Below, one piece after another: positions 51,154 through 62,314 of a stretch of 64,000 nt of DNA. This DNA comes from Paracoccus kondratievae (GTDB taxonomy: Bacteria; Pseudomonadota; Alphaproteobacteria; Rhodobacterales; Rhodobacteraceae). The stretch lies in the NCBI RefSeq assembly GCF_009301415.1, contig NZ_CP045072.1:159501-223500 (forward strand), written 5' to 3'. Under the pieces are notes generated by a model. The model saw only the letters and a list, made by a program, of their open reading frames with translations. It was not told where the DNA came from and searched no databases. Numbering within the stretch: the first letter of the stretch is position 1; every line of letters begins with the position of its first letter. The translations under genes were made by a program, and so were the position numbers.

Positions 51154-51180
51154 ACTGGCCGGGCCTTGCGGCCCGGTGCC

Positions 51181-51203
51181 TGCCGGGGCTGACCGCCCCG
51201 GCA
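51181..51203 (+). terminator. Hairpin between gcvH and gcvP
   Basis: TGCCGGGG (51181-51188) pairs with CCCCGGCA (51196-51203). No T-run; may reduce read-through into gcvP or protect the mRNA. Confidence 0.45.
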
Positions 51204-51209
51204 GGCGGT

Positions 51210-51231
51210 GGATATTTGAACACGAAAGAAG
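51210..51231 (+). repeat. Dispersed 22-nt repeat, copy 3
   Basis: Starts GGATATTTG and ends GAAAGAAG; 6 bp downstream of a GC hairpin. See copies at 1744-1765 and 25077-25098. Confidence 0.6.
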
Positions 51232-51342
51232 CCCGGCGGGGCGCCCGGTGGCCGGCCTGTCGAATGAGCGCGAGCCTTGCGCCGGGAATGCGGCGCAGCC
51301 TTTCGAAAATCTCTGTGAACATTAGATGCATCGAGGCCTGTG

Positions 51343-54171
<2,829 letters not shown>

Positions 54172-54183
54172 CCCGGCCCCGAG

Positions 54184-54214
54184 GCCCTGCCGGCACTGCT
54201 GGCGGGGCTTTTTT
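54184..54214 (+). terminator. Rho-independent terminator after gcvP
   Basis: GCCCTGCC pairs with GGCGGGGC (8 pairs, one G-U), followed by six T residues (54209-54214), 12 bp past the stop. Confidence 0.8.
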
Positions 54215-54292
54215 GGCGGTGCGAAAGGCTTGTGTTTCCCTTTCCTCGGCCACTTGACAAGCCCGGGAAGGTAGGCGAGATAGCGCGTCAAT

Positions 54293-54368
54293 GGGGCCGT
54301 AGCTCAGTTGGTAGAGCGCATCGTTCGCAATGATGAGGCCAGGGGTTCGATTCCCCTCGGCTCCACCA
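54293..54368 (+). tRNA. tRNA-Ala (CGC)
   Basis: 76 nt. Acceptor GGGGCCG pairs with CGGCTCC, D arm GCTC-AGTTGGTA-GAGC, anticodon stem CATCG/TGATG-type with loop TTCGCAA (anticodon CGC). T arm AGGGG-TTCGATT-CCCCT; CCA is encoded. It reads alanine codon GCG. Confidence 0.96.
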
Positions 54369-54868
54369 ATTCAATCTGAAAAGATGAATATTTGCCGTTA
54401 CGTAGGCAGATCTGGTGTTCTCTCTTTCCCCGATTTTTCTCCAATAGCTTACGGAAGGTGGCGGATCGCATGTTGCCGGATTTCGCAGTGCCATTTTCCC
54501 AAAATGCCAATTCCATCACATCTTACAGGATGGGGGGGCTGGTAAACTGCTCAAGCAGATCGGGCCGGGACAGGGTGCCGTGACGGTAAACGAGAGGCGG
54601 GCACCCCCCGTTGCGAACCGAAGCTGCCCGCGAAGCTGGTATCGGGTAAGGCCTCTCTTGAAGGACAGTGCCACGAAAGACCCTGAACGGTCACTCAGTC
54701 TGAAGCGGCTTCAGTGACACGGCAATAAGGAGGAAAAATCGTTTGGCTGAATGCAGAGGTTTGCCCAGGCGATCTGGAAAATGGCTCCGCCAGATGATCC
54801 AAGCGCAATGGAATATTCTTTCTGGCGTAATAGCCCACCCCGCATGCCGGGTTGGAAAAACGCGCCAT
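54369..54868. other. 500-bp gap with nested inverted repeats, possible structured RNA
   Basis: No convincing protein gene. At 54592-54598 GAGAGGC pairs with GCCTCTC at 54651-54657, enclosing GCGGGCA (54597-54603) with TGCCCGC (54625-54631). Further on, CTGAAG (54700-54705) pairs with CTTCAG (54709-54714) within GTCA...TGAC. The region ends in AAGGAGGAAAAATCG (54727-54741), then unremarkable sequence to the LysR stop. It could be a structured RNA or a remnant of a group II intron 5' part; neither can be shown by eye. Confidence 0.4.
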
Positions 54869-55756
54869 TTAACTCACCCGCTCGGCCGCAAATCTGCTGA
54901 ACAGCGTCACAAGCTCGTTGCGATTGTCGCGGTGCCATAGCATCGAGACACGGTGCTCGGCCTCGGCCTCTTCAACTTCGATATAGCGGACATTGCTGAA
55001 TCTGGACCGGCTTAGCGATTGCGGCACCAGTGAGACACCCATGCCCCGACCGACCAGCGCCACCACCGTAAACCAGTGCTGGATATGGTAGCTGGAATAG
55101 GGCTGGTTGCCGCAACCGGCCAGCAGGCTGACGATCTTATCATAGAATTGCGGCGCGAATTCGCGGGAAAACAGCAAGACCCGCTCCCCCTCAAGATCAG
55201 CAAGCCGGACCCGCCCGCGTCTCGCAAGGCGATGGTCGCGGGGAACGCAGCACATCAGGCGCTCGGTCTCAAGCACATGTTCCGCGATCTGATCGGGCAG
55301 GCTGACCGAATGGACAAAGCCCAGATCAATGCTGCGGTTCATCAGCCCCTCGATCTGCTTGATCGTGTTCATCTCGCGCAGTTGCAGCTCGACATCGACG
55401 TAGGCCTCGTGAAACTCTTTCAGCGTCGTGTCGAGGTTGCGAAACAGCATCGAGGGCACAAAGGCCACCGTCAGCCGGCCCGAGATCGTCTGCGCGGTTT
55501 GCGCGGCCTCGACCTCAGCCGCTTCTAGCTGGGCAAGGATCTGTCGCACATTCTGGGCATAAAGCCGTCCCGCCGGTGTCAGCCGCACGCCGCGCTGATT
55601 CCGTTGCAGCAGTTCAAAGCCCAGCTTTTGCTCCAGCTGCTTGAGGCTCGCGCTGAGCGGTGGCTGAGAAATGTGCAATCTTTCGGCCGCCCGGCCAAAG
55701 TGCAGCTCTTCGGCCAGAACCAGAAAGTAACGCAATTGTCGCAGGGTAACGGTCAT
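54869..55756 (-). CDS. LysR-family transcriptional regulator
   Basis: 295 residues. The N-terminal winged helix is TLRQLRYFLVLAEELHFGRA with AERLHISQPPLSASLKQLEQ and LLQRNQRGVRLTPAGR. The ligand-binding domain (about 92-295) is CatR/BenM-like (GRLTVAFVPSMLFRNLDTTL, ELQLREMNTIKQIEGLMNRS). It is divergent from the acyl-CoA dehydrogenase operon, with a 108-bp AT-rich gap (TTTACGTATCGTATATT near 55773) that likely holds the operator. It probably activates the operon in response to its substrate or CoA ester. Confidence 0.9.
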   Translation of the reverse strand: MTVTLRQLRYFLVLAEELHFGRAAERLHISQPPLSASLKQLEQKLGFELLQRNQRGVRLTPAGRLYAQNVRQILAQLEAAEVEAAQTAQTISGRLTVAFVPSMLFRNLDTTLKEFHEAYVDVELQLREMNTIKQIEGLMNRSIDLGFVHSVSLPDQIAEHVLETERLMCCVPRDHRLARRGRVRLADLEGERVLLFSREFAPQFYDKIVSLLAGCGNQPYSSYHIQHWFTVVALVGRGMGVSLVPQSLSRSRFSNVRYIEVEEAEAEHRVSMLWHRDNRNELVTLFSRFAAERVS

Positions 55757-55864
55757 GCCTGATCCGTGATATGGTTTTACGTATCGTATATTAGGTAAAT
55801 AGTATTAGAAAAGATATACCCGGCTATGGCTCTTCTTTGTTGAATTCGATGGGGGGAGGCTGTG

Positions 55865-57601
55865 ATGTCCGCCGAAATCTACCGCAATATTCCTGACAGT
55901 GTTGGCATGAACGTCTTTTCCGCCGATCCGGCCATGGCGGACCTGCTGCGCATCTATCTGCCGTCGGACATCCTGCCCACCGTCCTGCGTGAGGCCGACC
56001 GCATGGGCCATCTGGTCGGTGGCTGGCTGGAAGAGCTGGCTTTGGTTGCCGACAAGAACCCGCCGGTGCTGCATATCCGCGCCCGCAACGGTGCCCCGGT
56101 CGAGCGGATCGAAAAGCACCCCGCCTATGAGGCGCTTGAGGATGTCGCCTTTGGCGAATTCGGGCTGGCTGCGATGTCGCATCGCCCGGGTGTTTTCGGG
56201 CTCGACACCAAACTGCCGCCGCTGGTCAAATATGCGCTGGTCTATCTGTTCGTGCAGGCCGAATTCGGGCTTTGCTGTCCGCTGTCGATGACCGATTCCC
56301 TGACCCGCACGCTGGTCAAGTTCGGCTCTCAGGACCTGATCGACCGCTATTTCGACCAGCTGACCAGTCAGGACATGGACGAGCTGTTTCAGGGCGCCAT
56401 GTTCATGACCGAGCAGATCGCGGGGTCGGATGTCGGAGCGATCGACACCATTGCCCGGCAAGAGAATGGTGAGTGGAAGCTTTACGGCGACAAGTGGTTC
56501 TGCTCGAACCCTGATGCCGCGCTGGCGATGGTTCTGGCGCGTCCCGAGGGCGGCGAGGGCGGCACGCGTGGTCTGACCCTGTTCCTGCTGCCGCGCATTT
56601 TGCCGGACGGGCGCAAGAACGACTATCGGATCCTGCGGCTGAAGGACAAGATGGGCACCCGCTCGATGGCCAGCGGCGAAATTGCGCTTGAGGGGGCAAC
56701 CGCCTATATCGTTGGTGATCCCGGCCGTGGCTTTAAGCACATGACCGACATGATCAACAACTCACGGCTGGCGAATGGTGTCCGCTCGGCCGGGCTGATG
56801 CGCCGTGCGGTGAATGAGGCGGTGTTCATCGCAACCAACCGTACTGCATTCGGCAAGCGGCTGATCGACCTGCCGCTGATGCGCCGCCAGCTCAGCAAGA
56901 TGCTGCTGACGGCAGAGCAGGGCCGTTCGATGGTGTTCCACACTGCGCGCGTTCTGGATGCAGCCGACCGTGGGGCCGAGAACATGGCCAAGGTGCTGCG
57001 GATCATGACGCCGCTGGTCAAGTTCCGCACCTGCCGCGATGCCCGCAAGGTGACGGGCGACGGAATGGAGGTGCGCGGCGGCTGTGGTTATATTGAGGAA
57101 TGGTCGGATGCCCGCGTCCTGCGCGACGCGCATCTTGGCTCGATCTGGGAAGGGACCAGCAACATCGTCGCGCTGGATGTGGCCCGGGCGGTGCGGCGCG
57201 AGGACGCCCTGACCGCGCTTGAAAGCTATCTCACCGGCCTGAACGAAGAAACGCAGTCCATCCTTGGTCCGCAACCGGCCATCACCGATGCGTTTAAACG
57301 CTCGGCCGACCTGCTGCATGCCGTTGCCCATGATCCCGCGCGCGAGATCGAAACGCGACAGGCCGCCAGCGCGGTTTATAACGCCACCTCGTCTGTGGTC
57401 ATGGCCTGGGAAAGCGCCCGCCAGTCGGAAATGACAAATGAGCGCAGCACAGACCGGCTGACCCTGGCCCATGGTGTGCTGCGCCACAAGCTGAGCAGCC
57501 GCGATCCGCTGGATACGGTGCAGGGCGCCGCGGATGACGAGCTGATCTCGCTGGTGTACACGACGCTTGGGGATGCCGAAATCGCAGAGGCCGCAGAATG
57601 A
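55865..57601 (+). CDS. Acyl-CoA dehydrogenase family protein (long, AidB/DmdC-like)
   Basis: 578 residues, longer than the usual 380-residue acyl-CoA dehydrogenases because of an N-terminal extension and a C-terminal helical domain, as in the AidB and DmdC groups. Core motifs: FMTEQIAGSDVGAIDTIARQ (FAD-binding), WKLYGDKWFCSNPDA, RLANGVRSAGLMRRAVNEAV, RTAFGKRLIDLPLMRRQLSK. The catalytic Glu lies in LGSIWEGTSNIVALDVA. ATG 55865 is taken over a GTG at 55862. Its stop overlaps the CoA-transferase start. With that neighbour it points to activation and dehydrogenation of an organic acid. Confidence 0.9.
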   Translation: MSAEIYRNIPDSVGMNVFSADPAMADLLRIYLPSDILPTVLREADRMGHLVGGWLEELALVADKNPPVLHIRARNGAPVERIEKHPAYEALEDVAFGEFGLAAMSHRPGVFGLDTKLPPLVKYALVYLFVQAEFGLCCPLSMTDSLTRTLVKFGSQDLIDRYFDQLTSQDMDELFQGAMFMTEQIAGSDVGAIDTIARQENGEWKLYGDKWFCSNPDAALAMVLARPEGGEGGTRGLTLFLLPRILPDGRKNDYRILRLKDKMGTRSMASGEIALEGATAYIVGDPGRGFKHMTDMINNSRLANGVRSAGLMRRAVNEAVFIATNRTAFGKRLIDLPLMRRQLSKMLLTAEQGRSMVFHTARVLDAADRGAENMAKVLRIMTPLVKFRTCRDARKVTGDGMEVRGGCGYIEEWSDARVLRDAHLGSIWEGTSNIVALDVARAVRREDALTALESYLTGLNEETQSILGPQPAITDAFKRSADLLHAVAHDPAREIETRQAASAVYNATSSVVMAWESARQSEMTNERSTDRLTLAHGVLRHKLSSRDPLDTVQGAADDELISLVYTTLGDAEIAEAAE

Positions 57602-58782
57602 CCGGTGCGCTGCACGGGATCCGCGTGATCGACGTCAGCCGGATCCTCGGCGGGCCTTATGCGGGACAGGTGCTTGGGGATCACGGCGCTGATGTTATCA
57701 AGATCGAGCCGCCGGCAGGCGATGATACCCGGACCTGGGGCCCTCCGTTTCAGGGGGATACCGCGTCCTATTTCCTTGGGCTGAACCGGAACAAACGCGC
57801 GATCGCGCTGGACCTGCGCAAGCCCGAGGGGCGCGAGGTGTTGCTGCGCCTGCTCGAAGATGCCGATGTGCTGCTGGAAAACTACAAGACCGGCACGCTT
57901 GAGGCATGGGGCATCGGCCACGATGTGCTGGCCGAGAGGTTCCCGCGCCTGATCCATTGCTGTGTGACGGGTTTTGGTGCCGACGGCCCCTTTGGCGGGC
58001 TGCCGGGCTATGACGCCATCCTGCAAGCCATGGGCGGGGTGATGAGCGTGAACGGCGAGGCTGACGGAGAGCCGACACGGGTCGGGCTGCCGGTTGTCGA
58101 TATGGTGACCGGGCTCAACGCGGTTATCGGCATCATGATGGCGCTGCATGAACGCAACCACAGCGGCAAGGGCCAGTATGTCGAGGCTGCGCTGTTTGAT
58201 ACCTCACTGTCGCTGCTGCATCCCCATGCGGCCAATTATTTCCTTTCGGGCAAGGTGCCACAGCGCAGTGGCAACAGCCATCCCAACATCGCCCCCTATT
58301 CGACCTATGCGACGGGGACGCGGCCGCTTTATCTGGCTGTCGGGAATGACGGACAGTTCCGCAAGCTTTGCCAACTGATCGGTGTGCCCGGACTGCCCGG
58401 GGACGCGCGTTTTGCGACCAACGCTGACCGGCTCATCAATCGGGACGCCCTGCGCCATGAACTGGAGGCAGCACTGGCCGGGTTCAAGGCCGAGGAACTT
58501 GCCCCTCATCTCATCGCTTCGGGCGTACCTGCAGGGCCGGTTCTGGACGTGGCCGAGGCGCTGGCGCTGCCCCATACCGAACATCGCGGCATGGTGGTGC
58601 GCAAGGACGGCTATCGCGGCCTTGGCGCCCCGGTAAAGCTGACCCGGACAGGGCCGGATTACCGCGCCGCGCCTCCGGAATTTGCGCAGCATTCAGACGA
58701 GATCCTGCGCGAACACGGCTTTTCTGATCAGCAGATCACAGAGCTGCGGGACAGCGGCGTGGCCCCGACCCGCCGCAGATAA
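57598..58782 (+). CDS. CaiB/BaiF-type (class III) CoA transferase
   Basis: 394 residues. Moves CoA between carboxylic acids. Family marks are GIRVIDVSRILGGPYAGQVL at the start, GDHGADVIKIEPPAGDDTRT, FLGLNRNKRAIALDLRKPEG and the catalytic Asp in LPGYDAILQAMGGVMSVNGE. NSHPNIAPYSTYATGTRPLY and GVPAGPVLDVAEAL are also typical. Substrates cannot be predicted from sequence. Part of the LysR-controlled operon. Confidence 0.93.
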   Translation: MTGALHGIRVIDVSRILGGPYAGQVLGDHGADVIKIEPPAGDDTRTWGPPFQGDTASYFLGLNRNKRAIALDLRKPEGREVLLRLLEDADVLLENYKTGTLEAWGIGHDVLAERFPRLIHCCVTGFGADGPFGGLPGYDAILQAMGGVMSVNGEADGEPTRVGLPVVDMVTGLNAVIGIMMALHERNHSGKGQYVEAALFDTSLSLLHPHAANYFLSGKVPQRSGNSHPNIAPYSTYATGTRPLYLAVGNDGQFRKLCQLIGVPGLPGDARFATNADRLINRDALRHELEAALAGFKAEELAPHLIASGVPAGPVLDVAEALALPHTEHRGMVVRKDGYRGLGAPVKLTRTGPDYRAAPPEFAQHSDEILREHGFSDQQITELRDSGVAPTRRR

Positions 58783-58871
58783 ACGCTGTTCACCACCACA
58801 GGAATGTTCTCAGCTTGCGGCACTGGAAGCCGCAGGCCGACCCGCCCATCGCGCTTGAGGAGGATGCGCCC

Positions 58872-60266
58872 ATGACCAGTAACCCGACCCAGACCCAGAC
58901 CCAGGCCATCAAGGCCAGGCGTGCTGGCATCGCATCTTTCGTCGGAACGACGATCGAGTGGTATGATTTTTACATCTATGGTCTGGCGGCCTCGCTGGTC
59001 TTTGGCGATCTGTTCTTTTCGCCCGATATGGACCGGGGCGTTGCGACCTTGATGTCCTTTGTGACCTTTTGGGTCGGCTTTCTGGCGCGTCCGGTCGGCG
59101 GGGTGATCTTTGGTCATCTGGGCGACCGGATCGGGCGCAAGACGACGCTGGTCATCACATTGTTGATGATGGGGCTGGCGACCACCTGTATCGGGTTGTT
59201 GCCGACCTATGGCTCGATCGGGGTCATGGCGCCCGTGCTGCTGGTGCTCTTGCGCTTTATCCAGGGCGTTGCGGTTGGCGGTGAATGGGGCGGTGCGGTT
59301 CTGATCGCCAGCGAGAACGCGCCCAAGGGTAAAAGCGTGCTTTATTCCGCCTTTGCCCAGCAGGGTGCTCCGGCAGGGAACCTGTTGGCGATTGGCGTTT
59401 TCTTCCTGCTCAGCATGGCTGATACGCCCGATTTCCTGCTGAACGGCGGGTGGCGCGTTCCGTTCCTGCTGTCTTCGGTCCTGATCGCGATCGGCCTGAT
59501 CATCCGGCTGAGCATCGAGGATGCGCAGGATGTGCGCAAGCTGCTGAAAGAGAACCGCGAGCAGAATGTTCAGCCGGTACGCGAGGCGATCCGGGGTCAT
59601 TGGCCGCTGATCCTGCTTGGCGCGGGCACGCTGCCGATCATCTATGTGACATATATCAAGACCAGCTTTGCGCTGTCTTGGGCGACCAAGACGCTGGGCT
59701 ATGATTCAGGTACGTTCCTAAGCCTGATTTCGGTCGCGGTGATTGTGCAGTGCATCACTCAGCCCTTTGGCGCGATCCTGATGAACCGCATGGATATGCG
59801 CAAGGCGGTGCTGATGTTCACTGTGCCCGAGTTCTTTCTGGTGCCGCTGATGTTTTACGGCATCTACAGCATGAACTATTGGTTCGCGATGATCACCATG
59901 GCGCTCGCGACCATTCCGCACGGCATGTACTATGGCGCGATTGCCGGCGTGCTGGCGCGCGCCTTTCCTGCCCGGGTGCGCTATTCGGGCCTGTCGCTTG
60001 CAAACCAGCTGGGCGCGGTGACGGTCGGCGGTGGTACCCCCGTGTTGCTGCAGTTCCTGCTGAACAAGACCGGCAGCATCATCCCGGTCGCCATTGTTTC
60101 GGGCGGCTATGCGCTGGTGTCGCTGATTTGCGTGCTGATCGTGCTGCGGATGACCGGAACGGATGCGCGTGAGCTTTCGAATGCCGAGCGTGAGGATGCC
60201 GAAGATCTGGCGGGCCTCTCTGCCCTGACGGCAGAGCCGGCGGGCGTGGTCCGGACCGCTTCGTAA
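58872..60266 (+). CDS. MHS-family MFS organic-acid transporter
   Basis: 464 residues, twelve hydrophobic segments. The metabolite:H+ symporter signature is present: GTTIEWYDFYIYGLAASLVF near the start, then RPVGGVIFGHLGDRIGRKTT and LRFIQGVAVGGEWGGAVLIA. Relatives carry shikimate, proline/betaine, citrate or alpha-ketoglutarate. GAGGAGGAT 6-14 bp upstream supports the ATG at 58872. Likely imports the acid processed by the two enzymes coded upstream. Confidence 0.9.
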   Translation: MTSNPTQTQTQAIKARRAGIASFVGTTIEWYDFYIYGLAASLVFGDLFFSPDMDRGVATLMSFVTFWVGFLARPVGGVIFGHLGDRIGRKTTLVITLLMMGLATTCIGLLPTYGSIGVMAPVLLVLLRFIQGVAVGGEWGGAVLIASENAPKGKSVLYSAFAQQGAPAGNLLAIGVFFLLSMADTPDFLLNGGWRVPFLLSSVLIAIGLIIRLSIEDAQDVRKLLKENREQNVQPVREAIRGHWPLILLGAGTLPIIYVTYIKTSFALSWATKTLGYDSGTFLSLISVAVIVQCITQPFGAILMNRMDMRKAVLMFTVPEFFLVPLMFYGIYSMNYWFAMITMALATIPHGMYYGAIAGVLARAFPARVRYSGLSLANQLGAVTVGGGTPVLLQFLLNKTGSIIPVAIVSGGYALVSLICVLIVLRMTGTDARELSNAEREDAEDLAGLSALTAEPAGVVRTAS

Positions 60267-60278
60267 GCCAAGGCGCTG

Positions 60279-60305
60279 CTGCCGGTTCGATGCCCGTACC
60301 GGCAG
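60279..60305 (+). terminator. Putative terminator of the acyl-CoA operon
   Basis: CTGCCGGT (60279-60286) pairs with ACCGGCAG (60298-60305), 13 bp past the transporter stop. No T-run. The remaining 60306-60564 shows nothing further I can name. Confidence 0.45.
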
Positions 60306-60564
60306 TGGCCTTTCATGGCGGCGTCAGGACAGCGCGGCCTGTCTTGCCCGGTTTTTGCCCGGGCCAGTGATTGCCAATATCACCTTACGGACAGGGGGTG
60401 AGACCGGGCACGCGGCGCTCTGTCCGAATCGGCGTCGGCCATTTTCCCCGATCGGGCACCGGGGGTATTCCGTGAACCATAACGGGCCGGCAAGCGCGGA
60501 CCTGTAAGGTATGAGCCTGCCGCGTAACGGGGTAAGCACCTGCTGCAGATCGGTGTGCAGCTCG

Positions 60565-60990
60565 TTATCGGGTGGGAAAAAACATCGGCATGATGACGAC
60601 ACCGACGATCAGCAGCGCCCAGCATGCCCATGGGTACCATGCGGCAAGGGCTGCCCGGCGTTGCTGATCTTTCAACGGAAAGACCGTCAGCCACAGCAAC
60701 ACCGCCCCCAGCGCATAGGCGGCATAGACAACCCATTCACGGACATGGACGACGCGGCCCGCGGGCCAGTTTGCCTCTTGATAGGCGGTTGTATGCGCGA
60801 CCAGCAGGATGAACAGCAGTGAGCTGACGCTGTTTATGATGGCGGTAAATGGCAAAGCTTTGGCTCCGGCAGTTGGTTTCGCGACAAGCTCTTTAAGCCG
60901 GATGGTCGGTGCGCGCCATCGCTGACCCGGACTTTGGTGCTGCCTTCGCGTCCTGGCATTCTGGCCGGCATTCTTTATGCGGTGCGCCAT
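60565..60990 (-). CDS. Small hypothetical membrane protein
   Basis: 141 residues with three clear hydrophobic helices (about 48-65, 85-103, 116-136) and a basic N-terminus. Segments include [20 protein letters not shown] and [20 protein letters not shown]. The first about 30 residues ([20 protein letters not shown]) look non-conserved, so the true start may lie inside. No family recognised. It is between two unrelated units and may stand alone. Confidence 0.5.
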   Translation of the reverse strand: MAHRIKNAGQNARTRRQHQSPGQRWRAPTIRLKELVAKPTAGAKALPFTAIINSVSSLLFILLVAHTTAYQEANWPAGRVVHVREWVVYAAYALGAVLLWLTVFPLKDQQRRAALAAWYPWACWALLIVGVVIMPMFFPTR

Positions 60991-61122
60991 TTAACATGGA
61001 GCAGGGTGAAATTTCCGGCTGGGTTTTCCGGCCGCCTGTCCGCCGGACAACCCGAACCTATACCAAGGACTGGATATCGACATGGCCCGTTCCGGGGCTC
61101 TGATCGGTCAGGAACGGATGAC

Positions 61123-62203
61123 ATGCTTGCTTTTGGCACTTACCGGGCTGAATGGTCCGGCAATGTCCGGGGCGATCTGCTGTCCGGGCCGGTCGTCGCA
61201 CTGGCGCCGATCCCCAAGGCCATCGCCTTTTCCACCATAGCCGGCGTCGACCCCAAGATGGGGGTTTACGCCAGCTTTTCCATCGCGGTGCTGATCGCCC
61301 CTGCCGGTGGCCGGTCGGGCATGATCTCGGCCGCGATTGCTGCGACGGCGGTTTTGATGGTCACACTCGTACGCGATCACGGGTGCTGACGCTGCAGATG
61401 CTGCTGATCATCCCGCCCTATTCGGCAGCCATCGCCGTGGTGGGCTGCCGGAAAGCCTGATGACGCAGAGCCTGATCCGATACGAGATCCGACCGCAATC
61501 AGGAATGTATCGGGCAGGGTATCGCCAATGCCGCTACCGGCTTTATCGGTGGCATGGCAGGTTGTGCGATGATCGGGCAAAGCATGATCAATGTGAAATC
61601 CGGCGGGCGAGGCAGGCTATTGCCCTTTGTCGCCGGTTTGTGCTGCTGATTCTTGTGGTCTTTCTGGGGGAATGGGTGGCGCAGATCCCGATGCCCGCAT
61701 TGGTGGCCGTGGTGATCGTGGTGTCGGCCCGCACATTCTCGTGGTCGTCGCTTGGGAACCTCAGAACCCATCCGCGGTCCTCTTCTGTGGTGATGCTGGC
61801 GATGATGGCGGCGGTGGTCCGGACCTATAACCTTGCCATCGGAGTGCTGCTGTCTGGGATATTTTTCGCTGCCAGGATCGCCCATCTGTTCCGGGTCACC
61901 ACTCAACCCGGATAGCCGGGTGCGCGGCTATGTGATCGAGGGCCGGTTGCTTTACCGTTCGGTCGAGGCGTTCATGAATGCCTTGCCCTTGGTCCAGCGG
62001 CAAAAAAGGTGATCATCGACATCAGCCGCGCCCATATCCGGGACACTTCCTCGGTGCAGGCGCTGGATACGGCGATCCTGAAGTTCTGCCGTAACGCGGC
62101 AGAGGTCGAGGTTGTCGGCATGAACCAGGCCTCTGAGACCATCGTGGATAAGCTTGCCATTCACGACAAGCCCGGCGCGATGGACAGTCTGATGGCGCAT
62201 TGA
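61123..62203 (+). pseudogene. Decayed SulP-family anion transporter
   Basis: Pieces of a SulP permease can be read in different frames. 61123-61380 gives [40 protein letters not shown] and [20 protein letters not shown]. Then, after an apparent loss of more than 100 residues, LIIPPYSAAIAVVG at about 61402-61442. Next is LPESLMTQSL in another frame, then [20 protein letters not shown], and after a further shift [20 protein letters not shown] to a stop near 61915. The STAS domain survives at about 62009-62203 (VIIDISRAHIRDTSSVQALD, ending MDSLMAH). At least three frameshifts plus a deletion mean it cannot make a working transporter. Confidence 0.88.
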
Positions 62204-62314
62204 CCAAGGGTGCGATGGCCGGGGGGCCTGCTTTCGGGGTCTTTGGCCAGTTCTATTACCGCTGATATTCTGGCAGATACGCTGGTAAGGCGCAGACCTG
62301 CCCTTTCTGCTCGA

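Noticed and set aside
54552-54567. 16-bp match TCAAGCAGATCGGGCC shared with 2446-2461
   Set aside because: A single 16-mer shared within 64 kb is about as likely as not by chance, and the flanks differ.
54591-54660. Cobalamin riboswitch
   Set aside because: GCTGCCCGCGAAGCTG resembles the B12-box area, but the conserved core and a regulated gene are missing.
54743-54940. Plus-strand 65-codon open frame overlapping the LysR tail
   Set aside because: No ribosome-binding site of note, no motif, and it overlaps the antisense end of a supported gene.
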